Of a stretch of DNA of 64,000 bases, positions 1-7,568 are shown one piece after another. The notes under the pieces are model-generated. The model made no database searches. It had not been told where the DNA came from and saw nothing but the letters and a program-made list of their open reading frames with translations. Source of the DNA: a virus; IMG/VR virus record IMGVR_UViG_3300017971_000039, positions 1 to 64,000 of that record; one strand, written 5' to 3'. Within the stretch, counting starts at the first letter, position 1. Each line of letters starts with the position of its first letter. Both the position numbers and the translations under genes were made by a program.

Positions 1-1188
1 GTTTGCATTACTAACCCATTTAACATGCTGAATAACTCGATCAGGATATATAGTAAAAATAACTTCAACTGTATCATCACTGTCAAGAACGGTTGGTGTT
101 GTATCATAGAGATTGCAGGCCAATTTTAAAACAACTCTTGATGGAGTGTCTTCCTGTATAATCACTTCTTTATTTGGGTCACGGCCTGTAAAGTAATCGT
201 TGCCACCACTAATTGAAACACCCAAACCAAAACCAAGAGTTCCAAAATTATCAGTTTTTGCCAGATTGTAAAGGTGAAAGCCATATGAGGTATTTGACGC
301 AGTCCTCAAAGAGAAAAGAAATCCGTCACAAGTTACATCAACAAAATTTGCTGGTTCTGTTATTGATAAGTAAGGATCAATCGTTAATTGCCCGATTACT
401 CCATCAGGCTCAAAGATGATGGTTCGTTCCCAATACTCCTCCGCTTCATTATAAACCCATCCAGTATCTGAAGTGTTGCCTTTATAGTCAGAGTAGTCAA
501 GAATTAAATCGTCAAGAGTATAAGCCTTTAATTCCCAACGACAACGAATGATGTCTCCAGCATCTCCCTGTAAGGTGTACTTCTGCTTATTTACTCTTGT
601 TGTTTTCGGGTCGCCACCATCAGAGTCGATTTCAACCTTGAAGCTGTTTGGGGTTATATCCTTAGAGGCTTTAGCTCCAATGTCTGTTTTCTCTACTGTA
701 GTCTTGCCGAAGTTGTAATTCTCCCAAGCAAGAGACTTCTTGTCCATGTAAACCTTGGATTCACAAACGAGATCATTGTTACGGTAGAGTTTCGTAATAT
801 CATCATAGACATGGACATCCTGGGTGTCTCCGCCAACTGCCATTTTGCGGATAGCAATGCCTTCATTAAATTCTGAGGAAACATCAAGGGAAGTTGCATC
901 ATAGATAGTGGTAGAAATCAACTCTCCTGTATCTAAGTCATAGACTTGTTTGACAGCGTTTTTAGGAATTGCTCTCCAGTATGTTTCATTATAATCTACA
1001 TCAGGAGCATTTCCAATATTGTTATCTACCTTGGAAGAGAAATGATAAACACCGAAAGTAACCACGTCTCCAATGCTATATTCAGCATCAATCCGAAATA
1101 CAGACGGGTCAACTTGTCTCCCAAGATGAAATAGTTCTGGAGTTTCAGTTGGGTTTATTTGTTTGGCTGAGAGGCCTTTAAAGGCCAT
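1..1188 (-). CDS. large virion/tail-associated protein, N-terminal part (runs off the window)
   Basis: The reading frame is open for 396 codons from an ATG at 1188 to the left edge, so only the N-terminal part is present. A GGAGG sequence stands 6 to 10 bases before the ATG, and the ATG overlaps the upstream stop as TAATG. Near residues 30-60 there is a small aromatic-rich module of the kind 'GDVVTF..YHFSSKV...YWRAIP', typical of phage adhesin or carbohydrate-binding-like modules; the rest is beta-rich and contains no membrane segment. The gene follows the lysis genes in the late operon. It is probably a tail fibre, spike or other surface protein, but I recognise no specific family. A 14-bp palindrome (1173-1186) covers the first codons. 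Confidence 0.7.
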   Translation of the reverse strand, partial: MAFKGLSAKQINPTETPELFHLGRQVDPSVFRIDAEYSIGDVVTFGVYHFSSKVDNNIGNAPDVDYNETYWRAIPKNAVKQVYDLDTGELISTTIYDATSLDVSSEFNEGIAIRKMAVGGDTQDVHVYDDITKLYRNNDLVCESKVYMDKKSLAWENYNFGKTTVEKTDIGAKASKDITPNSFKVEIDSDGGDPKTTRVNKQKYTLQGDAGDIIRCRWELKAYTLDDLILDYSDYKGNTSDTGWVYNEAEEYWERTIIFEPDGVIGQLTIDPYLSITEPANFVDVTCDGFLFSLRTASNTSYGFHLYNLAKTDNFGTLGFGLGVSISGGNDYFTGRDPNKEVIIQEDTPSRVVLKLACNLYDTTPTVLDSDDTVEVIFTIYPDRVIQHVKWVSNAN

Positions 1189-1346
1189 TATCTTCCTCCT
1201 ATTTTAAGAAGTAAACTATCTGTTGCCTTAACAATACCCATACACATTTTCTTGATGAAAAGAAGTTCATCAAGGGTAAACATTCCGTCCTTTAACGCCT
1301 TAATTATATTATGAAAAGCATTTTCTATGATCGTAATTGGCTTCAT
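1188..1346 (-). CDS. small hypothetical protein (52 aa)
   Basis: Short gene coupled on both sides: its ATG overlaps the stop of the holin-like gene (ATGA) and its TAA overlaps the next ATG (TAATG). The 52-residue product is helical with a hydrophobic, Lys-rich C-terminus and has no membrane span that I would trust. Its place right after the holin-like gene suggests a lysis accessory role, but that is position only. A longer in-frame start exists inside the upstream gene; the coupled start is preferred. Confidence 0.6.
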   Translation of the reverse strand: MKPITIIENAFHNIIKALKDGMFTLDELLFIKKMCMGIVKATDSLLLKIGGR

Positions 1347-1864
1347 CTGTTTTTGTGTCCCGGCGGTGATAATGCTCTGTCTCCGAACCACCATGTTGTT
1401 GCTGTTGATGCTGAAAAGAAAGAAGAATAAACCATGTATTTAATAAGTCCAGCGGTTTCACCTGCCGTTACCCATTTGTCAAAGCCTCCTTTGCCAAGGC
1501 TGTAGAATATCCAACCAGAGACAAGCCACAACATAATCGTTAAAAACGGACGGAATAAGGACTTGATATCGTTCACCCAAATGTGGACCTTGACAGGAGC
1601 GGCGTCTGCCTTAATGGATTCTGATAATCCTGCCCAAGACCCCTGTTGGGAAACAATGGCGAGTTCCTGCTCTGTCTCCTGAGCCTTGGCTTCCATGTTC
1701 AGCCTTAGCAAGACTGTCTCATGTTCCCATTCTTTTTGTAAGAAATCCTGCCGTTGTTTCTCCTGAAAGTGTTTTCCTATTGATCCTATCAGAGATCCTA
1801 CAAGCCCAAATACTCCCCCGGAACCTACACTTGCGGCTGTTCCTAAGATAGCAGCCCAGTCCAT
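1343..1864 (-). CDS. 3TM holin-like protein (GTA-holin type)
   Basis: A 173-residue protein with an N-terminal Gly-rich hydrophobic segment, a charged coiled-coil middle (about residues 35-85) and two hydrophobic segments at about 105-130 and 140-160, ending in a WWFGDRA motif that I associate with the 3TM holin family known from gene-transfer agents. Holins permeabilise the inner membrane so that the endolysin reaches the peptidoglycan. It follows the M15 endolysin gene with a 22-base overlap, forming a compact lysis cassette. The start at 1864 is chosen because AAGGAG lies 10 bases upstream; a start at 1891 is open but lies deeper in the endolysin gene. Confidence 0.7.
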   Translation of the reverse strand: MDWAAILGTAASVGSGGVFGLVGSLIGSIGKHFQEKQRQDFLQKEWEHETVLLRLNMEAKAQETEQELAIVSQQGSWAGLSESIKADAAPVKVHIWVNDIKSLFRPFLTIMLWLVSGWIFYSLGKGGFDKWVTAGETAGLIKYMVYSSFFSASTATTWWFGDRALSPPGHKNR

Positions 1865-2250
1865 AATCCCTTTGCTCCTTTCCCGAACCAATTTCGGTTT
1901 GATCTAATATCAACGTGTAAAAATGTTTTATAAAAACCAAAGCTTCCAAATCCAGCCTTTTTGCAGGCTTCAAATACTTCGTAACGGTCATGGCCAAGGA
2001 GATTAATATCAAAGGCTATCTTTTTGTGCTGGGACAAAGGAACTCCGCCGACCCTTGCATTATGGATAGCGCACCTGTGTCCCGAATTTATCCTTATGGG
2101 CTTGTCTATAATCTCCCTGGCAGTTTGCAGACAATCCATTGAAACAATATCATAATAGAATTGACCGCAGCATGGACATGCCAGATTTGGCTCGTCCGGG
2201 CTGAAATTATTCCATTCCCAGATTTTTATTTCAGAATAATGAAGAATCAT
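1843..2250 (-). CDS. M15-family peptidase, endolysin
   Basis: A 135-residue single-domain protein with the hallmarks of the zinc-dependent D-Ala-D-Ala carboxypeptidase/L,D-endopeptidase family M15: SGHRC, then SQHKKIAFDI (His and Asp zinc ligands) and HVDI near the C-terminus (third ligand). It would cut peptide cross-links of bacterial peptidoglycan at lysis. An N-terminal CPCCGQF motif adds two or three cysteines. The start overlaps the upstream stop as ATGA. The frame ends at TAG, one of very few genes here that do; reading through that TAG meets two more TAG codons within 16 codons before a TGA, so this one looks like a true stop. Confidence 0.85.
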   Translation of the reverse strand: MILHYSEIKIWEWNNFSPDEPNLACPCCGQFYYDIVSMDCLQTAREIIDKPIRINSGHRCAIHNARVGGVPLSQHKKIAFDINLLGHDRYEVFEACKKAGFGSFGFYKTFLHVDIRSNRNWFGKGAKGLWTGLLS

Positions 2251-2387
2251 TTAGATATATTAGCATTCTTTTCTTTTTCTTTTAATTTCATTTTTCTATC
2301 AGGATCGCAGTTACAACACAACCTTTCGTGATTCTTTGTTACCTTAGCCACATGAACTTCTTCGCCACACTTGGTGCATTTGATCAA
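2247..2387 (-). CDS. small zinc-ribbon protein, TTG start
   Basis: A 46-residue frame with two CxxC pairs (KCTKCGEE near the start and CCNCD in the middle) followed by a Lys/Glu-rich tail. It is tightly coupled: a TTG start overlaps the upstream stop (TTGA) and the TGA stop overlaps the endolysin ATG (ATGA). This coupling, and a Zn-knuckle pattern in a stretch that would otherwise be empty, are the grounds for calling it. Function unknown. Confidence 0.6.
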   Translation of the reverse strand: MIKCTKCGEEVHVAKVTKNHERLCCNCDPDRKMKLKEKEKNANISK

Positions 2388-2908
2388 AATTTTTCCCAAT
2401 ACTTTTTGTTACGGTAAATATGGTATACATAAATACCTGGCATAATGTAAGTATCGTAATTGTTTTTAATTAAGGCTTTCCAGTAGGCATTGTCAACTCC
2501 AAGAAAGCCGTCTATAAATCCACCAACTTTTTCCCATGCTTCACGGTGTGTCAGCATAAAAAATCCTGAAAATCCCGGATTAGGCACATTGCCGTCGATC
2601 AGTTGCGCTGTGTCGCCGAATTCTGTCCATCGTTTCTTGGCATATTGCATGTGGTTCATTATGTCGTCACCGTTGGGAGCGAACCGGTCGAGCTGATATG
2701 CACATGCTATCCTGTTAGTTACTGCCGTAATCCACCCAGCCTTGTGATCAAGCCGTTCAATTACGTTTATGCACGCATCAAAATAATGCGGACACAAGAT
2801 TAGGGCGTCATGGTCCAAAAAGAGAACCCAGTCGTTAACCGTTTGCATTGCTTTATTGTAAGCCTTGCCGAGCTCCATGTTCGGTGCGTATGGGATTATT
2901 ATTTCCAT
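2384..2908 (-). CDS. glycosyltransferase, GT-A fold (family 2-like)
   Basis: A 174-residue protein lacking the usual first beta strands but with the GT-A signature: WVLFLDHDALI (DxD-type metal/nucleotide-sugar site) at about residue 30 and the acceptor-side motif NPGFSGFFMLTHREAWEKV followed by GGF...FLGVDN near residues 110-140. It should transfer a sugar from a nucleotide donor. It is the last of three consecutive glycosyltransferase genes behind the capsid gene, so glycosylation of a virion protein is a reasonable guess; the acceptor cannot be read. The start overlaps the upstream gene by 56 bases and has no clear ribosome site. Confidence 0.75.
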   Translation of the reverse strand: MEIIIPYAPNMELGKAYNKAMQTVNDWVLFLDHDALILCPHYFDACINVIERLDHKAGWITAVTNRIACAYQLDRFAPNGDDIMNHMQYAKKRWTEFGDTAQLIDGNVPNPGFSGFFMLTHREAWEKVGGFIDGFLGVDNAYWKALIKNNYDTYIMPGIYVYHIYRNKKYWEKF

Positions 2909-3449
2909 TTTCAGGCCTGCATGCTCCTATTGGTGCGTCGAAAACTATCTTGTCTAACCAATGCACTTTTGATGCTACTTTAAATGCTTTTGATATAAAA
3001 AAATAGTCTCCAGCTCTTGGCTGGCACCAGTGGTTCGAGAGATTTTGATATATTTTATTTGAAACTACGAAATTAGGGCTGCCAATGGTTCCCCTTACAG
3101 CGACATTTTTGCCCCAATATTCCTGTGGCGGGTAAAGCTTTCCTCCAATATAACCTTTGACGATGACTATATCAGGGTTGAGCTCTTTGTGAATTTTTTT
3201 TAAATCAGAAATGAAATTTTTGTAGATAAGACAGTCATCATCGTCTAATACATAGACATATTCTCCTTTGACTGATTGTCGTATTTCGTGTATCTGGGAG
3301 TTAGCCCAGAACAGCCCCCTGCCTACGTTGTCCTTTATCAACATATGGTCGAAGTCTGTTGATGTCTGGTTGTTTACCAGTGCCAAACAGCGCGACAGCT
3401 GCCTCGGTCGCTTGTAACAGCGTGTGATTATGCTTAAAAACAGTTTCAT
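2853..3449 (-). CDS. glycosyltransferase family 2
   Basis: A 198-residue protein beginning LFLSIITRCYKRPRQLSRCL, a classic family 2 N-terminus, with YVYVLDDDDCLIY (DDD metal site) at about residue 70. The C-terminal GARCRPxN-like segment probably lies over the active site. The start at 3449 is secure because the family motif begins at residue 4, yet this puts 149 bases inside the 3' end of the upstream glycosyltransferase gene, an unusually long overlap for this otherwise compact phage. Confidence 0.8.
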   Translation of the reverse strand: MKLFLSIITRCYKRPRQLSRCLALVNNQTSTDFDHMLIKDNVGRGLFWANSQIHEIRQSVKGEYVYVLDDDDCLIYKNFISDLKKIHKELNPDIVIVKGYIGGKLYPPQEYWGKNVAVRGTIGSPNFVVSNKIYQNLSNHWCQPRAGDYFFISKAFKVASKVHWLDKIVFDAPIGACRPENGNNNPIRTEHGARQGLQ

Positions 3450-4563
3450 TTTCTTTAAGCCAGTTGTCGAGTCCCGAATTTAAGTCTTTTTCGAGTTTAT
3501 TTTCCATTCTCCCAACCTCTTTTCTTAACCTTTTTACGTTGGCAGATGAATATTGTAAATGCGTCAATGTTAAATGATATAGCGCAAACAGGTATGACTC
3601 GCGATTGTAATTAAACACAAACCTTGATGCTGTTTTAACCCTTGTTTTTTCAAAGTTTGAAAACTTGTCTATAAATGACTTTGCACCGGCTCCGATCATG
3701 TCGAGGTTTTTTGTCCAGATACCATATCTTAAAAGTCCCATTGATATGTCGAGGCTTTCAGGATCTTCTTTCATTGCAACCTGCAACCATTTAAAGCATT
3801 TTTCCTGGTCGCTTTGTTTCATAAACCCAATTATAAGAAGATAATATACCGAGTTATTGAATTTGCCTTTCTTTATTTTTTTTCTGCACAAAGCATATTT
3901 TTCCGCCCATTCAAGGCCTTTGTCTAAATCATCCATAAAGTATGTATATGCCTGGGCAATGTAATGCATTGAGTCGTAGTCTCTTGGGTTTTCGACAAGG
4001 CATTCTTTTAAAAGCCCGATTGTTCTTTTGGCTTTTGTTTTTTTCTGAAATTCATCAAGGTCGTATCCGTAATGCTTGAATCTTGCTTTTGTGAAAAGGC
4101 CGACCTTGCCTTTAAAGACAGGCTCGTTGTGAATTTTACGCCGATACTTAACTTTTCCTTTCCTGAAAATACGAACCATCTGTGTTGTTGCTGCTATCTG
4201 ACCTTTCACCATATCGTCCATTGGAAGGCCGATTGCATGGATCTGCTTGGGAACCTGTTCAAGAAATTTCGTGAACACATGTGGTAGGCAGTTATCGAGA
4301 AAGACCAACTCTTCGTCGGCATCTATTTGCATAATCCAGTTGCCGGTAGCATATCCGAATGATTGATTGCGATGCTTGGCAAAGTTGTTTTCCCAGGGAT
4401 GATAATAAACCTTACAGCCGAAATCTTTTGCAATTTTAACTGTCTGGTCCAGGGAGCCTGTATCAACGACAACTATTTCATCACAGACTGCACGAATGGA
4501 GTTCAAACAACGAGGCAGGTTCGCCTGCTCGTTCTTGACGATCATCGCTGCTGATAATTTCAT
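3301..4563 (-). CDS. glycosyltransferase family 2 with TPR-like C-terminal region
   Basis: A 420-residue protein. Residues 1-100 carry the family 2 signature: LSAAMIVKNEQANLPRCL, DEIVVVDTGSLDQT and WIMQIDADEE (the DAD metal site). Residues about 200-400 are helical repeats of TPR character (pattern Y-IAQAY-Y and W--VAMKEDPES), as in several polypeptide and heptose glycosyltransferases. The start at 4563 gives this family N-terminus directly; an open extension to 4644 would run into the upstream gene. The last 50 codons overlap the next gene in another frame and may be a read-through tail left by a lost stop. Confidence 0.8.
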   Translation of the reverse strand: MKLSAAMIVKNEQANLPRCLNSIRAVCDEIVVVDTGSLDQTVKIAKDFGCKVYYHPWENNFAKHRNQSFGYATGNWIMQIDADEELVFLDNCLPHVFTKFLEQVPKQIHAIGLPMDDMVKGQIAATTQMVRIFRKGKVKYRRKIHNEPVFKGKVGLFTKARFKHYGYDLDEFQKKTKAKRTIGLLKECLVENPRDYDSMHYIAQAYTYFMDDLDKGLEWAEKYALCRKKIKKGKFNNSVYYLLIIGFMKQSDQEKCFKWLQVAMKEDPESLDISMGLLRYGIWTKNLDMIGAGAKSFIDKFSNFEKTRVKTASRFVFNYNRESYLFALYHLTLTHLQYSSANVKRLRKEVGRMENKLEKDLNSGLDNWLKENETVFKHNHTLLQATEAAVALFGTGKQPDINRLRPYVDKGQRRQGAVLG

Positions 4564-4573
4564 TTTTTTGCTT

Positions 4574-5134
4574 TTAGGGCGTCTGCAGGTTGTCTTTTTC
4601 GAACTTGACGCGGGCTTCATCAACAAGGTCCTTAACTTTGTCAATGATTTCTTCCCGGGCCATTGTTTCAGGCAATTTTACCTTGAATCGCTCACCGGCG
4701 AATGTGATGATCATGTTTTTGTTTTTCAAGGCTTCAATTTTTTTTAACAGAGTTGAAAGGTCACCAGCACCATAATATGTGCCGATGTCGAATGAAAATT
4801 GCTGCAAGTCAGCATTCTTGATCGCTTCATCGATGACTTCTTCATCAGGGACAAAAGGGGTGTTTTTCTCCCCGACTTTTCTTTCCTTAATGAAATCCTC
4901 GATTGATACTTCAGCTTCTGGTTCCTGTATTACAATTGGATCTTTGGGCGGATTGATAATTTCAACACGGTCGGCATTGACTTCATTTCGTATAAAATCA
5001 ACATGCATTTGCACACACAGCGTGCCGTCTTTTTGGATAATAAAATCATGGCCGTACGCCCGGATAACCGTTCCAACAGGATTGTGCTTATACACCTTCG
5101 GATCTTCTTTTAGTCTTACCCAGATTTTACTCAT
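4574..5134 (-). CDS. conserved late protein of unknown function, next to capsid gene
   Basis: A 186-residue acidic protein with a beta-rich N-terminal third (KIWVRLKEDP... VIRAYGHDFIIQKDGTL) and helical, charged C-terminal two thirds. The start at 5134 has GGAGAGG at the right spacing. It lies directly after the capsid gene and its terminator, a place often used for head-decoration or head-completion proteins, but no family signature supports either. Confidence 0.65.
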   Translation of the reverse strand: MSKIWVRLKEDPKVYKHNPVGTVIRAYGHDFIIQKDGTLCVQMHVDFIRNEVNADRVEIINPPKDPIVIQEPEAEVSIEDFIKERKVGEKNTPFVPDEEVIDEAIKNADLQQFSFDIGTYYGAGDLSTLLKKIEALKNKNMIITFAGERFKVKLPETMAREEIIDKVKDLVDEARVKFEKDNLQTP

Positions 5135-5163
5135 TTTACCTCTCCCCGTGTATTTTTTAAAAT

Positions 5164-5185
5164 GGAGGGGCCATTTGGCCCCTCC
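5164..5185 (-). terminator. hairpin terminator after the capsid gene
   Basis: A perfect 9-bp stem (GGAGGGGCC / GGCCCCTCC) with a 4-base loop starts 23 bases after the capsid stop. On the minus strand it is followed by ATTTTAAAAAAT. It probably attenuates transcription between the abundant capsid message and the downstream genes, and may protect the capsid mRNA 3' end. Confidence 0.7.
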
Positions 5186-5208
5186 TGGCCGATAAGCTTG
5201 GAACGAAC

Positions 5209-6147
5209 TTAGTTGCTGATTGATGTTAGCCTGGCGAGTCCTTTCCGGTTGAACAGTGCCATGTTGGCATACTGCTTTACACGCCAGATGTCGACGTCCT
5301 TTGATTCCTGCGGACCGACATATTGCACCTGGATTCCGGCAGGCACTGAAGAAGGATGGATACCGGCGATTCCCACCTTTTGGGACCCATCGTCCCAGAC
5401 ACCGGCCCACACCGACGTAAGGGCGCCGCCTGTGAGTGCAGCTCCGTTGGCAGTTTCGGTAATCGGCAGATAATCGTTTTTGAAAATCGGGATATCTTCG
5501 TAAACCATTACCTTCCGTCCACTGGGCATTTCCATGGCCCAGTCGCCCGGGGTACCGCCAAGTGCCCGGAGCAGAGCCCTGTAAGATCGAAGTGTTCTGG
5601 AGTTCATCATAATCCAGTCCACCTGGCCATCCTTTGCAAGCACCAAATCAAGCAATTCATCAAGCAGCGCAAAGGAAAGCGCCTGTGTCGTAGCTGCAGT
5701 TGTATACTGCGGCGTTGAACACAAAGAATGAAAGCTGTTCATCTGAGGACTTGTACCTGTACCGGTAGCCATGCCTGTCTGGAAAAGTCTGCCGAGAGAT
5801 TTTGCTTTGAGTGAAATTTCGAGGGCAGTCTGGTCCACACCCGCACTTACGGATTGTGCCTGTACCAGTCCGTCCATTTCCGCATCACCGATCAGCTTGG
5901 TCGCACTGTATGTGACCTGCGTAAAGGTGGACGCTGTTTTTGCTGTGCCGGTAATTGTAGCGCCGACAGAAGCTACTTCTGTTGGGCCGAGGGTTAATTC
6001 GCGGTTTACCACGATTGCCTGGCCGTCATATCCCATAAACGGGAAAATGTCGAACATGGGGTTGATTGTGATGAAATCCTCGGCAACACCACGAACGATT
6101 TCGTTATTGATAAGTAAAGCGGCTTGCGCCAGAGATTGTGTAGTCAC
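5209..6147 (-). CDS. major capsid protein (HK97-like fold)
   Basis: A 312-residue protein without a membrane segment, Ala/Thr/Gly-rich, with a helical N-arm (LAQAALLINNEIVRGVAEDF), an extended beta region, and a C-terminal domain with the WIMMNSRTLRSYRALLRALGG helix and a G-rich loop. Length and layout fit HK97-fold capsid proteins. The gene follows the scaffold gene by 15 bases and is followed by a strong hairpin; its base composition is more GC-rich than its neighbours, as is common for highly expressed capsid genes. GGAGG precedes the ATG. Confidence 0.85.
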   Translation of the reverse strand: MTTQSLAQAALLINNEIVRGVAEDFITINPMFDIFPFMGYDGQAIVVNRELTLGPTEVASVGATITGTAKTASTFTQVTYSATKLIGDAEMDGLVQAQSVSAGVDQTALEISLKAKSLGRLFQTGMATGTGTSPQMNSFHSLCSTPQYTTAATTQALSFALLDELLDLVLAKDGQVDWIMMNSRTLRSYRALLRALGGTPGDWAMEMPSGRKVMVYEDIPIFKNDYLPITETANGAALTGGALTSVWAGVWDDGSQKVGIAGIHPSSVPAGIQVQYVGPQESKDVDIWRVKQYANMALFNRKGLARLTSISN

Positions 6148-6162
6148 GAGAGGCCTCCTTTT

Positions 6163-6969
6163 TTACTGAAGGGCCTGTCTGTCTTTCATGTCTTTAAGGC
6201 CCTTCTTGATCCTGCTGGCACCGTAGACATCACCATGGTCCTGATCGTAACCACCGCCAGGATGACCATGTGCCCGTGGGCCGCCAGGACCCGAGTTCAT
6301 GATTCTCGCTTTCTGAGGATGCTCGTCTATCATTTTTGCAATGGCTTCATTAAAATTTGCCGGCTCTCCATGATTTTTTTGCGACATAAGAATTTTTCCA
6401 TCTCTGCCGAGTGCAATTATTTTTGCCTCTGAGCCTTCTCCGTCAACCGCAAACCTGTTTCCGAAAATCGCAACAGCATCGTCGGGTGGATAAATTGTTT
6501 TTGGTTTTTCACCGGAGAAAAAATCGCTTTTGGCAAAAGCTGATGTAACAAGAAGGTGTTTGATGGTATTATTTTTTGTCGAGATAACGGTATCTTTTTC
6601 TGACATGGCTGAATTATGGCTTTCTATAAGTGTTTCTTTTTCAGCCTGGAATGATTCGTTCATTTCAGACTTTAAAGCTTTTATACCGTTTGCATCAAGG
6701 AGTTCCTTGGACTTAAAGTTTTTCACGGTTTCCAGCGCCTCCCGCGCCTTTTCCGGATCAATGTCTTTATAATCGGACTTAAGTTTTTTGACATTGTTTT
6801 GATGACGTTCTTTTTCGTCCGTTAGGTTGCTGATTCTGTTTTCATAGTTACCAATTGTTTTAACAACATCCAGTGGACTTTCCGAACCGTCTTCATAAAC
6901 ATAAACCGGTAGACCGTCCTGCAAAACTACGTTTCCATCCTCATTTAGCTTGATTTGCTTAATTTTCAT
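6163..6969 (-). CDS. capsid scaffold protein
   Basis: A 268-residue protein. The N-terminus (KLNEDGNVVLQDGLPVYVYEDG) matches the opening of phage scaffold proteins of the DUF6651 type as I know it, followed by a long coiled coil (about residues 40-130), a region with FAKSDFFSGE and a flexible Gly/His/Pro-rich tail with a basic C-terminus, the usual capsid-binding end of scaffolds. It stands right before the capsid gene, as scaffold genes do. It is first in the leftward late operon, 98 bases from the divergent terminase genes. Confidence 0.85.
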   Translation of the reverse strand: MKIKQIKLNEDGNVVLQDGLPVYVYEDGSESPLDVVKTIGNYENRISNLTDEKERHQNNVKKLKSDYKDIDPEKAREALETVKNFKSKELLDANGIKALKSEMNESFQAEKETLIESHNSAMSEKDTVISTKNNTIKHLLVTSAFAKSDFFSGEKPKTIYPPDDAVAIFGNRFAVDGEGSEAKIIALGRDGKILMSQKNHGEPANFNEAIAKMIDEHPQKARIMNSGPGGPRAHGHPGGGYDQDHGDVYGASRIKKGLKDMKDRQALQ

Positions 6970-7010
6970 GGCATCCCGCCTCCTGTTTTAGCGTCCCGCT
7001 AATGGTTTAT

Positions 7011-7060
7011 TCCTTGACAATTGTTTAACATATCTTTTAAATAAAACTAAATGTCAAGGA
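7011..7060. repeat. 9-bp inverted repeat spanning the divergent promoter
   Basis: TCCTTGACA at 7011-7019 and its exact reverse complement TGTCAAGGA at 7052-7060. Each arm holds a TTGACA hexamer on its own strand, so the arms could serve as -35 elements for both directions, or as a dimeric repressor site. The right arm also contains the ribosome binding site of the small terminase gene. Confidence 0.6.
7014..7042 (+). promoter_or_regulatory. sigma70-like promoter for the terminase operon
   Basis: TTGACA (7014-7019), a 17-base spacer and TTAAAT (7037-7042), 26 bases before the small terminase ATG. A perfect -35 with optimal spacing makes this the best promoter match on the plus strand. A weaker leftward promoter for the scaffold/capsid operon could use the TTGACA on the opposite strand at 7057-7052. 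Confidence 0.65.
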
Positions 7061-7067
7061 GAAAATT

Positions 7068-7568
7068 ATGGCCAGACGATCAAGATTTAAAGTCGAAAAA
7101 ATGAAAAGGCAGGTCAAAGTAGCTAAAGTTCTTAGAAAAAACCCATACTTAAGTCATTCTGAGTTAGCAAAAGTTTTAAAAGTTTCTCCAAGTACAATAG
7201 GCGCCGATATTGCTGAAATAAAGGCAAACTGTGTGCGTATGTCCACTGAAGATTTTTTATTTCATCGAAATAGAGTTCTTAGAGAAATCCATGACATGAA
7301 GCAGAAATGCCTTACTCAGCTTAACAAGCTTAGAATGGAACCATCAAAAGGTACACGCTGGGTCGAGGAGTATACCAAGCTGATTGAAAAAGAAGCAAGA
7401 ATTCTTGGACTTTACGCACCAGAACTTAGGATTATGGCATTGAAAAGGCTTGATCCTGACAACGTGGACAAAGAACAGCGTGATGCTGCAATAAATGCTG
7501 CTGCATACGGACAAGACTCTGAAATTATTGATATTACACCACTTCAAATAGCATACGATGAAAACTAA
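7068..7568 (+). CDS. terS: terminase small subunit
   Basis: A 166-residue protein with a basic N-terminus and a helix-turn-helix at about residues 28-50 (LSHSELAKVLKVSPSTIGADIAEI), then a long helical oligomerisation region. It recognises the packaging site on phage DNA and recruits the large subunit. Its stop overlaps the large-subunit start by 11 bases. AAGGAG lies 6 bases before the ATG. Assignment rests on the DNA-binding domain, size and position immediately before the large subunit. Confidence 0.8.
   Translation: MARRSRFKVEKMKRQVKVAKVLRKNPYLSHSELAKVLKVSPSTIGADIAEIKANCVRMSTEDFLFHRNRVLREIHDMKQKCLTQLNKLRMEPSKGTRWVEEYTKLIEKEARILGLYAPELRIMALKRLDPDNVDKEQRDAAINAAAYGQDSEIIDITPLQIAYDEN

Noticed and set aside
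7037-7068. Archaeal TATA-type promoter before the small terminase
   Set aside because: It would put transcription start at the ATG and leave the clear ribosome site outside the mRNA; the TTGACA/TTAAAT pair fits better.
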